Assembly (NCBI RefSeq): GCF_033807575.1
Contig: NC_084711.1
Span: 3,348,001 to 3,412,000, forward strand
Direction of reading: 5' to 3'
DNA: 64,000 bases
Source of the DNA: Cydia pomonella
Lineage: Eukaryota; Arthropoda; Insecta; Lepidoptera; Tortricidae
Position 1 is the stretch's first letter. The number at the start of each line of letters is the position of its first letter. Both the position numbers and the translations under genes were made by a program. The notes under the pieces are model-generated. The model saw only the letters and a list, made by a program, of their open reading frames with translations. It ran no database searches and was not told where the DNA came from. Below are positions 33,661-45,441 of the stretch, in pieces.

Positions 33661-34130
33661 GACCTTTTTTTTGCTTGCATGAGGGATAAGGTACATTTTT
33701 TTTTCACCACACTAAAGTAAAGGCCCTCATCATTGTTCAAAAACGAATGAGAAAGTTGCATTTTATCCACATGTGGAGCAAAGTAATCAGATGCAAATTT
33801 TGAGTTGTTTCCTTATGTTAGCTGGTAGTATTGACTTTTAAATGATGATATTGAATGATACATTTTTTATTACGTTCAGTTGAATTTAATTAGGTTTGAT
33901 TTTTTTGGTATTTCATAGTTATTATATTCCTCGCGTTGGTGTGGTGAAAAATTTTGTGTTTCACTCGGAGGCAAAGTTTGTTTAACCCTCGTGCCTTGAA
34001 ACCCTCGCAACGCTCAAGAATCCACTTCTTGAACCACTTGAATCTTGAATCTTTCGCTTGCTCGGGTATCAATATTAGCACGAGCAGTTAAACAACAACT
34101 TTGCCCCCTTGTAAAACAAATAACTATAGC
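33661..34130. repeat. possible dispersed repeat
   Basis: Segments such as ggtgaaaaattttgtgtttc and cctcgcaacgctcaagaatc resemble a lepidopteran dispersed repeat from memory. No second copy is seen here and boundaries are unclear. Confidence 0.3.
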
Positions 34131-35130
34131 TTAATTGTTAATTAAGCAAAACAATCTACCTTATCCATTGAACAACATGGTACAAATTACCTTGACGACT
34201 GAACTCAAACTATTCAGAGTCATGAATCTTATACAGAATCTTATACCTAAGTAATAACTGAATGTCTGCAATCATGAAATAGACGACTTAATCTCCGTTT
34301 TCAATATAGCAGTCGTGAATCTGTATAATATGTATAATATTGTATAACTGCAGTTATTTTAATCGATGTCTTCAATCATAGAGTGTATCGACTCTATTTC
34401 CTACAGGGTTGCCGAAAACCATTATGTTTGCGAATTCTAAACAATTATTTTGTCTATAAAAGAGAAAAAATAAAGCTGAAATAAAAGTATGTAAAACCGT
34501 CTAATTACATAGGTAAATGTTTGGAACAAATTTATCACATAAAAGGTAGGTAGCAATAGCAATCAAGAAGACTATAATTCCAAATTAAAATCTATATAAT
34601 AATATATATACAATGTTAAAACCTATACTTACCGTAACCCCGTAATAAACACGCTTACCGTATTCTTCGGTTAAAAGTCCTGTTAAATCCATTTATAAAT
34701 TGGTTTATTTTTATCTTTAACGTTTATAAAAATAGGTACTTTTTATAACACATAGATATAGTTCGTTTCCTACAAAACTGCATTTGTAACAACCCTAGAA
34801 AACGGCCGTACATAACAGGGCCGGGCTCTGTATCCAATTTCTGAAATTTATCGCCAGCGTTTATCCGAGCTTTGATAAATGTCTGCAATCCGACCCTGGA
34901 TGGATGAATCCACTTCTTATTTTAGAGTTAGGTTATTGCAGGCTATATTAACCCTTTATATACTGATGTACCGTCTACATGAAATATAAACCGTCGTCTA
35001 TAGGTCGGGTTATATTAGTCCTTACATTGGTTCGTGTTAACTAACCGTCCACGTATTTATAATATTTATATATGTTATTATGTATGTGTACTTCATGTAA
35101 GCCAAATTACCTTTTGTTCGGTCTAAGTAA
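34131..35130. other. unannotated stretch
   Basis: AT-rich; nothing recognised. Confidence 0.4.
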
Positions 35131-35149
35131 CCCTATTTTAAACCATCAT

Positions 35150-35215
35150 CATCATTCGCTTACCATCAGGTGATCCGTCTGGTCTGCTCATTGGCCTTCT
35201 CTATCATAATATATA
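35150..35215 (+). mobile_element. LINE 3'-tail fragment, family Q
   Basis: gcttaccatcaggtgatccg followed by a CTGCTC...GCC motif and an A/T-rich end. A related minus-a-few-bases copy ending in an A-run lies at 35970-36030, and the intact tail of this type ends the LINE at 49672-50087. Confidence 0.45.
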
Positions 35216-35306
35216 TATTATGCTTATTATGCAGTGAACTATATAAGGTGGAAATGTACAGCTAATGAAAAAAAATCTTGAAATGCGTTTACTAAAAGCA
35301 ACTAAA

Positions 35307-35451
35307 AATAAATAAATAAATATGATAGGACATTATTACACAAATTGACTAAGTCCCACAGTAAGCTCAATAAGGCTTGTGTAGAGGGTACTTAGACAAC
35401 GATATATATAATAAATAAATATTTATAAAAACTTAAATACATAGAAAACAC
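35307..35451 (-). mobile_element. 5'-truncated SINE, family A
   Basis: Contains the tail half (ggacattattacacaaattg, aataaggcttgtgtagaggg) up to catagaaaacac. The tRNA-like head is absent. Confidence 0.75.
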
Positions 35452-35896
35452 AAACACAAAGTCATGCTTTACGGGCACACTTTAGTCAATGGTGAAATAC
35501 AGAATACTAATGAACCAAAGTTGGAAAGACGCATTAAAAACGAGTATAACATACTTAGAAATCATTTAGGTCTGGAAGATGTGTCTCGACAAAAACACAT
35601 CGGGCTCAAAATAAAGCCATAAACACATTGAATGCATTGGCAATAAATTGTCTTCGCAAAATGACCATAACATAACAATGAAGCGCTCGAGTTCATATTG
35701 AACAATAACAGTGTATTGTGCAGTTTGAATGCATCTCTACATTATCTTGTTTATTTGCAAGTTTTTGACAGGAAAATTTCAAGCTAATATTTATTAGAGC
35801 GTATTATAGAAGTTTCTCTTAAATAATTTAAAATTTACACTTAAAAACATGGAAAAGAAAAATTAAATCCCTTCTTTAAATATTGTAGGTAAATTA

Positions 35897-35940
35897 CAAG
35901 AAGTCTATTATACCTTACCAAGAAGTCTATTATACCTTAC
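35897..35940. repeat. 22-bp unit repeated twice
   Basis: caagaagtctattatacctt occurs at 35897 and again at 35919. Confidence 0.85.
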
Positions 35941-36307
35941 GAATTGGACATAATTTGATCTCATTTTAACATCGGTGATCCGTCTGCTCGTTTGCCTCCT
36001 CTTACCATAAAAAAAGAAAAAAAAAAACGCAATATTTAACCGACAAAATCGCAATTTTCCTATTTTACATACTTCTAGATGGGCTCTCAGTGACCGTGAC
36101 GTCATGATCACTTATCGTTTTGTTAGGAGCGTTTCGCGAGTGAAGTTCGACCGTCGGACTTTGATTATTATTTCTGACTTTTGTATTGTTTTAATATAAT
36201 GTGTCCAATATAGTCATTTGATCCTAATGTTGAATAAATGAAAAATAAAACATCAGGTTGATCGATTGATACCATTAATGAAAATATGTCATCTATAAAT
36301 TATTGAA

Positions 36308-36390
36308 TATTATAGGGACATTCTTACACAAATTGACTAAGTCCCACGGTAAGTCAAGAAGGCTTGTCTTGCGGGTACTTAGACATATGC
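36308..36390 (-). mobile_element. SINE fragment, family A
   Basis: Contains cacaaattgactaagtccc and gcgggtacttagaca; a short, diverged piece of the family A tail. Confidence 0.65.
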
Positions 36391-36399
36391 ATATATACA

Positions 36400-37215
36400 T
36401 ATATGTGATTTAGTTTAGACTTACCTACCTCTGCCAGACATTAAAGTTTTAAAGTATACTCGCAATTTTTATCTGTAAATAATAAAACTTTACTTATTAT
36501 TAATAATATTATTTTTTTCCACTAAGGTGTAAAAATAAATAACGTGTCGTGTGCAGAAAACGCAAAAAAAATACGCCAAAAAGATTTTTTTTGTAGAACT
36601 TGCCCAAGACTCATATAACATGTTTCGCTCCTTACGACCTCAGGAATGCATGGTTAAAATCTGTCGGGTTTATTTGCCCACGGTGTATATACAAATACAA
36701 ACACTCATGTATAAATACTTAAATAACTACATAGAAATCTAGCCTAAAGTCACACTTCAACTAGAATATTTGAGTAAATTAGACCATTTAATTAGAAGCT
36801 TTTACGTAATTTCGGTGGGTAAACAGCACTGCTACTTGGTAGGTTAACGAGCAAACCGGCACAAAAATAAATCCACAGAAATATTAAGCCACTTTCATAT
36901 GCTATTCCAAGTAATTTTGCACATAAAACCCTAAACACATAGGCCATAAATTATTAGCCAAACGACCATAACGTGGAAGCTGATTCTGATCTAACACTTT
37001 TAATCGGTTTTGATCTTGTTTTGTAATTAACTTGATGAACTGAAGGTTATGATAGCTTATCATGTTTGGTACGCGTGACATGCACTGGTAGCCTTGTCAT
37101 TTAAAACCAAGACATAAAAAGTGTATGAAACGGAGAAACCATGTCTGAAAACTTGCTTTAAAATAAATAAATAAACCGCTTCCAAATCGGTTCACCTGTT
37201 TAAGAGCTACATTGC
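36400..37215. other. unannotated stretch
   Basis: AT-rich; nothing recognised. Confidence 0.4.
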
Positions 37216-37375
37216 CGTAAACTAGGGGACGTCAAACCGTGGCTCGCGATCCGCAGCACTTGGTTCTATGGGAGGTACAATTGCGTTGAGATTCCTAAAA
37301 CTGATGATTTCTACTGCGCTACACATACAGCTGTCAAACCCATCTTTTCGCGTCGGGGCTTAATAACAAACAAAA

Positions 37376-37745
37376 AAACATTTATTCAGCAAATAGGCCG
37401 GCCGCAGGGGCACTTTTACGTGTTAAATTTTTTACAATCAATAAAAACAACAAAATACAATTACAAATATGGAATCAATGAAATATTAGATACTTTATTA
37501 GACATGTCTACAGTCTCTCATTATCTAATTACACAAAAAAAAATGATGAAAAAAGTACAAACAACAAATACTAAACTTCTTTAGAGGTGTAAAAGTCTCT
37601 AAGTGTGTAAGAGTATGACGCGTATCTCAGCCATCGCCTCCCTTAAGTCCCTCAACCTTCATTCGGGAACAAATTGGTAAATCAGAATTGACCTCTTGGC
37701 CGAATGACCCTCACCGCGGGGGCTCGGTATCACATGACATATGCC
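37376..37745 (-). mobile_element. 3' end of an unidentified retroelement
   Basis: On the minus strand a short frame ends QFVPE and a stop near 37653. It is followed by a 3' UTR that reads gtaaaagtgcccctgcggcc, ctatttgctgaataaatg with an AATAAA signal near 37380. Similar gtaaaagtgccc and tatttgctga strings occur at 3433-3475 and 60005-60045. The family is not established. Confidence 0.35.
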
Positions 37746-38339
37746 TTTTAGTTAGGACGAAAATTAAAACAAAAGAAGATGAGTGTCTTTTGTTTTTGAC
37801 CCATTGTTATAAATTATGGCGATTTAAAGCGAAATGTATATTGGTAAGGTAATAAAGAAGTGTGTTTATATTGACAAGATGTTTTCATTTTTTGTGGATG
37901 CACAATAGTTGTTTGCACTTTTTTTGCTGTTTTTTTTTTAATAACGGTTTTTTCTGTTTCAGGTAATAAAATAATTCAGTAAAAGCGGTGAAAGTAAAAA
38001 GCTGTTACAAGGGTTAGTAGTATTAAAATAAAATACTTTAATGTAAGTATACTTACTAAGTAAGTAGATATAGGTACTTATTTAAGGATTCCAATTCTCC
38101 GAGAATATATAACTGTAAACTCGTTTATTCGCTCAATAAATAGTAAATAAATAAACACTATCAGGTTTATACCTTAAGGTTGCGCTGAAATCATAAATTG
38201 TCATATAGTAAAGACAAAGAGAATTGATTGCAATGTGATTATATAGAGAGGTAAAGTATAAGAAAAAAAGTGGCCAAAGGAAGAAGGGTTCCATATCATT
38301 TATGACGTATTAAAAAAAACTACTTACTAGATCAATTTT

Positions 38340-38745
38340 CGGTGGAAGTTTGCATGGTAATGTACATCATATACAGGGGGGGGGCACACATTTTACCACT
38401 TGGGAAGTGTCTCTCGCGCAAACTATTCAGTTTAGAAAAAAATTATATTAGAAACCTCAATATCATTTTTGAAGACCTATCCATAGATACCCCAAACGTA
38501 TGGGTTTGATGAAAAAAAAAATCGAGTTCCAGTTTTAAGTATGGGGAACCCCCAAAACTTTTTTTTTTCTATTTTTGTGTGAAAATCTTAATTTGGTTCA
38601 CAGAATACATTTACTTACCAAGTTTCAACAGTATAGTTCTTATAGTTTCGGAAAAGTGGCTGTGACATAAACGGACAGACAGACAGACATGACGAATCCA
38701 TAAGGGTTCCGTTTTTTGCCATTTGGCCACGGAACCCTAAAAACG
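38340..38745 (-). repeat. dispersed repeat (ggttccgt family), longer copy
   Basis: Ends in ggttccgttttttgccattt and cacggaaccctaaaaa, with ggacagacagacagacatg. It is the inverted, longer counterpart of 27441-27515. Non-coding. Confidence 0.55.
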
Positions 38746-39060
38746 TGCCTCTTAGTTTGACTTCCAAAACAGAAGGTGCTGTACTTTGTACTCCGCCATA
38801 TGTTTTCCGGTCACTGAATTATCAAACGTCAACATTTGTCAATTTTGACAAACAGCAATCTATGTCTACCTCTATGTGTACCTCTATGTCAATGTTTACC
38901 TGTTAAATTCAAAGCATGAAATTGTTTACAGATTTTACTCAATCAACGTATTTTTGGTAAAGGTATCTAAATTGAACATAAAAGCCCTTTTCCGAGCACT
39001 TATAGTACGAAATAATTAGGGATATATTGTATGTACCTGTATTAGTATGAGAAAATTAGG

Positions 39061-39198
39061 TATAGTCTGGAAAATCAACTTTGTCAATAGAAAAATGCGC
39101 TAAACTCATATTTTCTATGGAAGGAGTACCCTTAGCAACTTCATTTTTTAAATGTACCGCCCTTTTCTACTGACGGAAATGGTTTGCCAAACTTATAC
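39061..39198. mobile_element. short inverted-repeat element (MITE), family 1
   Basis: Left end tatagtctggaaaatcaac with gtcaatagaaaaatgcgc; right end cttttctactgacggaaatg and gccaaacttata. Same family as 561-706, more diverged. Confidence 0.55.
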
Positions 39199-39233
39199 TA
39201 GGTACTTCCAATTCTGAACATACAAAAGCGTCG

Positions 39234-39443
39234 TACAGTCACGGACTTTAATTGCTGATCCATTTAGGGTTGAAGCTAATTTGCTTGTCAATCCTAACGG
39301 TATGAAATGTCCAATGTAATTCCTAACGGTATGAAATGTCCAATGTAATTCCTAACGGTATGAAATGTCCAATGTAATGCCTAACGGTATGAAATGTCTA
39401 AAGTAAAATATACCCTTAATGGCTCAACAATTAAAGTCCGTGA
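39234..39443. mobile_element. inverted-repeat element with a minisatellite core
   Basis: The left end gtcacggactttaatt and the right end aattaaagtccgtgac are perfect inverted repeats over 16 bases. The core holds 29-bp tandem copies starting at 39293, 39322, 39351 and 39380 (each opening cctaacggtatgaaatgtc). A related element without the minisatellite lies at 42789-42913. Confidence 0.75.
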
Positions 39444-40020
39444 CCTTACCCTAGCATATCCTACAAATAATGTTGTAATTCAAAGGAATACATTTAGTTC
39501 TACTTATGAACCATTGACCCTTCATTGGTATCGATTATAAAATACCCATGAATCGATATCGCATCACAATCGGTTGTTGACCTGCGATAACACCCTAATG
39601 GTGTTCATGGAATATAAACAGAGTCCCGATTCTGATTTGACGAATTGTTATGGGTTTGATACAACCTCGATGATAGGCTTGGTAATGGATGGTAGGGGCA
39701 AGGAACAGAATCTCCATATACCAAAAAGTGTCCGACAAAAAAACATAAATAGGTGGCGCTACAATACCTAGAATACTTGAGAAAAATATCAAATCATAGA
39801 GAGTGCATTTCACTCCTTCAATAACGCCTAGGTTCTTAGCTACTCTAGCGCTACTCTGGAGAGACCTGAAACTATTATTTATAGCTGACAGCTGGACACT
39901 TTTGCAACAGTTCTGTCTAAGGAGATTTTGTTCCTTGCCTCTACCTTCCATAGGCTTGGTGATTAGCACGTATCTCTCGCCAGTGGGGCGAAACTGATCC
40001 TTTCGGGCATTCCCGGCTCA
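39444..40020. other. unannotated stretch with an inverted pair
   Basis: atggatggtaggggcaagga near 39686 pairs with its inverted relative near 39950 (tccttgcctctaccttccat), about 31 bases at a few mismatches. A 124-codon minus-strand frame spans this and has no recognised domain; I take it as chance. Confidence 0.4.
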
Positions 40021-40021
40021 G

Positions 40022-40150
40022 GGGGCCTACCGTGAAAATCAAAATTCGCAAATTGCGGGGATCTTTCTCTTTTACTCTCACTAAGATGTAATTAGTGAAA
40101 GAGAAAAATGCCCGCAATTGACCAACTTCGATTCGGCTCGGTTATAGGCC
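40022..40150. mobile_element. inverted-repeat element (MITE), family 4
   Basis: Left arm ggcctaccgtgaaaatc, attgcggggatctttctct; right arm agagaaaaatgcccgcaat and gttataggcc. Related arms occur at 41560-41645. Confidence 0.6.
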
Positions 40151-40855
40151 AGCATTGCTACGAGCAATAATTGTTAGGGTTGGTACAACTTGACATCCCT
40201 TTGATGTGGAATGTAAAATAAATTATTTAAAAAAAATCTACCATCAATAGGTTGTCTGTGTATTAAGTGCGTTTTATAATGTATTCGTGCAGTGTGTAAT
40301 AGGACTATAAGTTATACATATTTCGACTTAATATTGTCGTAATTAAAAAATATAGTATTTGTTTTTGTTTAATTATTTTTGTATGTCAGTGGTTTTGCAC
40401 ATTGGAATTTTGACAGAGGTATAATATATTTTTCCTTAGTCTCCCATTGACCACGAAATACACGAATGCTGTACAGGGTTCGAAACTCCGGGATGTACTA
40501 AAAAAAATATTTTACACGATATAATCCGTTTATACGAGTATAATATGTAGTTTTATTTCATATTTAGACTTTATAAAATTTTACACAGAGTGAAGTCAAA
40601 AGTAAAGAACCAAGTACTCGGCACAGCTATTGTTAAGCCTCTGCGGACTTTTTGTCTCTCGTAAACCGAAACAAAGGCGATATTCTCGTCCCTGCCTTAT
40701 CTTTCCACTAAGCTCATTGTTTTAAAACAAAATCCTGATTCTTTTTATCATTTTCGTTCTTTATTCCTTGAATTAATGCGAACTTCCTTGGAAATATGAT
40801 CATTTATATTTCTAAACCATTTCGCCGCTATTGGCTATACGAGTATAAAGTCAAT

Positions 40856-40971
40856 ACATTTCGTGCCCCACACGCCACAACTTCATATCAAGTCGTGGTT
40901 TTTGACGTGGTGTACATTTCGTGCCCCACACGCCACAACTTCATATCAAGTCGTGGTTTTTGACGTGGTGT
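40856..40971. repeat. 58-bp perfect tandem duplication
   Basis: The 58-bp block at 40856-40913 is repeated at 40914-40971 without visible mismatch. It contains gtgccccacacgccacaac and gtggtttttgacgtggtgt. Confidence 0.9.
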
Positions 40972-41016
40972 TGATGACACTTTATTACTTCATTGACGTG
41001 GCGGCGAAGTATAGAG

Positions 41017-41190
41017 GGCATTTATTTGTGTGATGAGCACGGATATTTGTTCCTGAGTCATGGGTGTTTTCTATGTATTTAAGTATTTATAAATATTTAT
41101 ATATTATATATCGTTGTCTAAGTACCCACAACACAAGCCTTATTGAGCTTACTGTGAGATTTAGTCAATTTGTGTAATAATGTCCCTATC
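41017..41190 (+). mobile_element. 5'-truncated SINE, family A
   Basis: Begins gggcatttatttgtgtgatg, just after where the B box would be, and runs through the standard body to gtgtaataatgtcc. Confidence 0.75.
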
Positions 41191-41341
41191 CTATATAATA
41201 CATTTAGATACATTTTATTCACTTAATATTTATATTAAAAGGAAATGAGAATTAACTTTGGATCGAAATTTTGAAACAGTTTTTCAAATTAAATACACAA
41301 CTCAAATGTAATGAATTTCTATACTATTTCCAAAAACAGAC

Positions 41342-41498
41342 GGCCCGATTCGAACTTTAAGAAACGTCAAAAATTTCCTAAATAGTCAGTCAAAAGTGAC
41401 GTTTTTGTTTGAAGTCACGTCACATTTGGCACTCAAATAATTAATCCATATCGTATCTTTAGGAAATTTTTGACGATTCTTAAAGTTCGAATCGTGCC
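41342..41498. mobile_element. inverted-repeat element (MITE), family 5
   Basis: 157 bp. The left arm (ggcccgattcgaactttaag, gtcaaaaatttccta) pairs with the right arm (taggaaatttttgac, cttaaagttcgaatcgtgcc). Confidence 0.75.
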
Positions 41499-41747
41499 GA
41501 GAGCCGAAGAGTCACACGAACCAGCCGGCAGAAAGCTGCTTCAATACCATGGAAGTTACGCTCAGATGGCATCTTTCTCTGTCACCTTAATCACGCCTTA
41601 ATTGGAGTAAAAGAGAAAGATGCCCGCAATTCGCGGTAGATTTCCTGATTTTAAAACAACATGCTTAAATTACATGAAACTTGGCATGGTCATTTACTTA
41701 ACGTTGGTACTAAGAGTTTCTAAAAATTGTTCTGCAAAGAATGAGGA

Positions 41748-41842
41748 TGCGGAGTTGCAGGCGTACCGTCCATAGGCTACGGAGACTGCTTACCATCAGG
41801 CGGGCCGTTTGCTTGTTTGTCACTGACTTATTAAAAAATAGA
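41748..41842 (+). mobile_element. LINE 3'-tail fragment, family L
   Basis: Contains ggagttgcaggcgtac, gcttaccatcaggcgggccg and an A-rich end. Confidence 0.6.
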
Positions 41843-42057
41843 GTGAGTAGAAATTACGTTTGTAACACTTCTACTCGCTCTAATTTCTTTGTATTGATAT
41901 AACAGTGCATACCGCTCCATACATTTCTGTATTTACTTCCCCTGCTTTAAAAGGTGCTGAAAAGGCAGGTGCATAGGGTAGATACTTATCACACCTATTA
42001 TGTACGCCATACAATAAAGATTAGAATTATGACCCTATTGAATAAGTTATTCACGAC

Positions 42058-42423
42058 TTAAGGGTCCCCAGCAAGCTCGGTTCTCCATACAAACGTAGTT
42101 ACGCTCTCATTTCAAAACTACTAGCTGGATTGCTCGGAAATTTAGTACTTACAATAGGATAAGGTATATGTAGTCCTGTAATTAGTTTATGTAGCTTGAG
42201 ATACCATAGTAAAAAAAAAAACCAGCGAATTAAAAAAAAATACATTACTCTTTTACGTTTGTTTTATTACCTGGAGCTATATAAATTAATTACAGAACTA
42301 TATATACCTCATGTTATTGTATGTGCAAAGTTTCATTATAATCCAACACGTAGTTTTAAAATGAGAATGAAACTCCGTTTATATGGGAAGTGAAACTCGG
42401 CCGCGGTTGCCGGGGACTCTTAA
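42058..42423. mobile_element. TTAA-flanked MITE
   Basis: TTAA at 42058-42061 and 42420-42423 bounds inverted ends gggtccccagcaa and ttgccggggactc. Arm similarity extends about 75 bases (acaaacg-agttac-ctc-tt). TTAA target duplication suggests a piggyBac-like origin, though the first bases do not match the classic piggyBac terminus. Non-coding. Confidence 0.65.
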
Positions 42424-42788
42424 AATGTTCAAAAGTTCACGACATATACAGGAAATAACACTAATAACTGCAACAACAGAAACTCGACATTCAGAATCTA
42501 AATACCCATTATCTATACTATACAGTACATTACATTTTAAAAAGTTATTCAAATAAATAACCTGAAAGGCACCTTATCGCGTAGACAATAAATCTGACGT
42601 TCGTATAGCATGCGGCGCAGCCCTTTACAAGATATAGTGTGGGAAATGACAATGTGTTATTAATTAGGTATTCATACGACGTGGCCGGTACCGTATTAGT
42701 AATAGAATATAGTGAAAGGCGGGCGCGGAAGCGTAAACGGAGCGATTTCATTTTATTAATTAAACAAACTATTTTTGTAAGCTTGTAC
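42424..42788. other. unannotated stretch
   Basis: Nothing recognised. Confidence 0.4.
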
Positions 42789-42913
42789 AGCTACGGACTT
42801 TAATAGTTGAGCCATTTAGGGTTTACTCTAGTACATTGGAGTTATCATATAGTTAGTATTGAGATCCAAATTAGCGTAAACCGTAAATGGGAAAAAAATT
42901 AATGTCTGTGACC
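42789..42913. mobile_element. relative of the 39234 inverted-repeat element
   Basis: The left end tacggactttaatagttgag and right end aattaatgtctgtgac match the termini of 39234-39443. The interior is different and not tandemly repeated. Confidence 0.5.
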
Positions 42914-43036
42914 ATACCAGGGGACCCGAACCCCAAGATGACAATCGTCATCAAGACATCAATCAGTCGACGAACGCCAAACGAAATGAATTAAATGTAT
43001 CGGCTTGACAGATGTTACGAAAACTCACGTGTTCTA

Positions 43037-43320
43037 TTTTTTTTTTTTTTTTATACCACGACGGTGGCAAACAAGCATACGGCCCGCCTGATGGTAAGCA
43101 GTCACCGCAGCCTATGGACGCCTGCAACTCCAGAGGTGTTACATGCGCGTTGCCGACCCTTTAAAAACCTGTACACTCCTTTTTTGAAGAACCCCATACT
43201 GTAGACCCTCGGGAAAACCTCGGAAGGGAGCTCATTCCACAGCCGGAGCGCCCGCGGGAGGAAATTCCTCTTGAACCGCACAGTACAGTACGGTACAGTA
43301 CACAGTTCTATTGACATATT
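43037..43320 (-). pseudogene. 5'-truncated LINE with reverse-transcriptase C-terminus, family L
   Basis: The minus-strand frame at 43102-43320 reads ...RFKRNFLPRALRLWNELP, then SEVFPRVYSMGFFKKGVYRF, and ends at a TGA (43102-43104). This RLWNELP-x-VFP pattern is the extreme C-terminus of Jockey/CR1-type LINE reverse transcriptases. A 65-base 3' UTR and a poly-A (a T-run at 43037-43052 on the plus strand) follow. Upstream domains are absent. This is the best copy for assigning the other family L tails in the window. Confidence 0.75.
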
Positions 43321-43399
43321 TGTTTCATTTCATATCTCTTTTATTATATTGTAAGTTATAGGACTTATCTTAGTCTTAGTTTACCTATCTTTTAGGAAA

Positions 43400-43598
43400 T
43401 TAAATATTTTCTTTTATACCGTTTAGTACAGTTTTGATGTCTACCGTTCTCCAATTCTTCCTCAATTGCTCAAAGGTTAACTGGAAGAAATCCCTGAAAG
43501 GGATAAGTTCGCCTTTGTACAAATGATGTATGTTCTGTCCTGTTTTATGTTTCTTTCTGTACAATAAAGTGTTTTATTACTACTACTACTACTACTGT
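43400..43598 (+). mobile_element. LINE 3' UTR with trinucleotide tail, family T
   Basis: Contains ggttaactggaagaaatccc, gggataagttcgcctttgta and ctgtacaataaagtg with an AATAAA signal, then a (TAC)n run. Confidence 0.6.
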
Positions 43599-43599
43599 T

Positions 43600-45300
43600 T
43601 CCATACATTATTTATATTCAAATATTCTAATGTCAGTGTACGTTTGAATCTAAATACACAACAACCACATTATTTGCAGCAATCAACCAAACAGCCGTAT
43701 GCGTTTTTATTTGTACAAAGTTCAGTAAGGTAAATAGAGATTCATGTATTCTGTATGATCATAATTTTCTCATGCAGGCTTGTTAGTTCAGTTCAGGATA
43801 CAAGAGGGTAAAGCGAAGACAAAATCTTTTGAAAACCACCCTTACTAAAGTTACAGGTATCCGCTAATGCTTCCGCTTCCGCTAATTCTTATAAAATAAC
43901 CCTGCTTACTACTCCATTCTAAAAGGGCTATGATTTCGCCTTGCATTTATAATTACTTTCACCCGCATTTTCATTTGAGTGCTTCAATCCAGAGTGGCGC
44001 AACTAAAGTTTGTGACACATACGATTATGACACTAATTAGTAAATAAAATAAATCCCATATTCTCATAAATATTTTCATGCCTTTGACTTACTTTGGCTA
44101 CAAAGTAAAGACTTGTGAAATGCTTGTTAATGAAAGTTCAAATGTGATTGATTTCTGTAAGCCGTTTGTGGATACGGAATCGATTAAAATAACTTTAAAC
44201 TTTTCAACATGACCTTTTGAAAATTTATTCAAAATATACCTTAGTGTCTAGCGGATAAGAGTAATATTTTAACGGCAACCTTAAAAGTAATGGAAGAAAA
44301 TAAAAGTGCTTTACAGCCTGATATATGTTTATTTTAAAATCTAACCGTATATAAATGAATGTAAAGTTGAAAATAGCTTAAATCCTACCAAGTAAAATAC
44401 CCTTTTTGATCAGATAGCACAAATTATGAATAAATTACCAAGTAAGTAATTAAACGGTGGTTTTGAAGATTACCATCAGATTATGATAATTTCTTGTTAA
44501 GAAGTGTTGATAGTAATTAAGTGTTAGCCGGGTTTGGTCATAACGGAAATTTGTAATAACACCTTTCTAGGCTTATAATTATTATTATTACGATATAGTA
44601 ATAAAGGAAATGATGTGGGTGTAATAAAAGATTGATAAATTAATGACCTTACGAGATGTTACAACTTTATGATGCTATACATGATTCAGTTAATTGCATC
44701 AAAATTAAGATATCTGCACTTTGTTAGAGGTTACAGTTATAAAACACTCATATTTCTTGAAACAGGAAATACAAATAAGTTTCGTTTTCGAATGAGTGGT
44801 AAATGAACACTTCATAATGATTGAAATGGTACATTTTATTAGGTGACCTATTTAAATATTATAAATATTATAATAATAGTATTTTCTTTATCAAACTGGT
44901 CATCGGTGTGCGTTTAAATATTGAAAAACAAACATGATAATTTGGACAGTGTTTACAGTGTCTGCTCTCACAGTTTATTCGTGAAAGTAATTAATTAAAT
45001 GTAATTATATGTACTTGTAGATTAAATAGATTACAATTTTTCGAATTCTCACGTCCTACCAGGGCCCATATATTAATAGCCCAAATATACCTAATTGTAA
45101 GAACTATACAAAGTGTTGTTGCAATAAATGCTATGACTATGATTTCCTACCACATCACGCTGTGGTTCGTAATGTTCGCGATACCATAACGGTAGGAGTG
45201 ATATTTGACGCAACAACTTGCAAAGGATCTAACGGATTATTTTTCAATGTCGTTAATAACATTCAACAATTTTTTTTTTTTTACATTAGAATATTTTGGA
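43600..45300. other. unannotated AT-rich stretch
   Basis: The longest quiet stretch of the window. No gene, inverted repeat or repeat partner was recognised. Confidence 0.45.
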
Positions 45301-45441
45301 TAGTTTAGGGTGTGAGTTCAGTTTCAAGAACCGTTTCTGAGCGGATTTGGACTTTGGTTGTAACATATTTCAAAGGTAAATGCTACATTAACCCACGGAT
45401 TTTCGTCGACATCGACATGTCAGGTGAAATTGCGCGCCTTA

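Noticed and set aside
34799..34910. Possible hAT-type MITE (cagggccgggctctg ... ccgaccctgg)
   Set aside because: The ends are weakly inverted and no 8-bp duplication is present.
37215..37300. Possible hAT terminus (aaaccgtggctcgcgatccg)
   Set aside because: Only one end is visible and no partner or duplication was found.
39293..39408. Possible CRISPR-like array
   Set aside because: The 29-bp units are directly adjacent with no spacers, and the genome is eukaryotic; it is a minisatellite.
39595..39969. 124-codon open frame on the minus strand
   Set aside because: It begins and ends in an inverted repeat pair and shows no domain; the repeated peptide string comes from the repeat.
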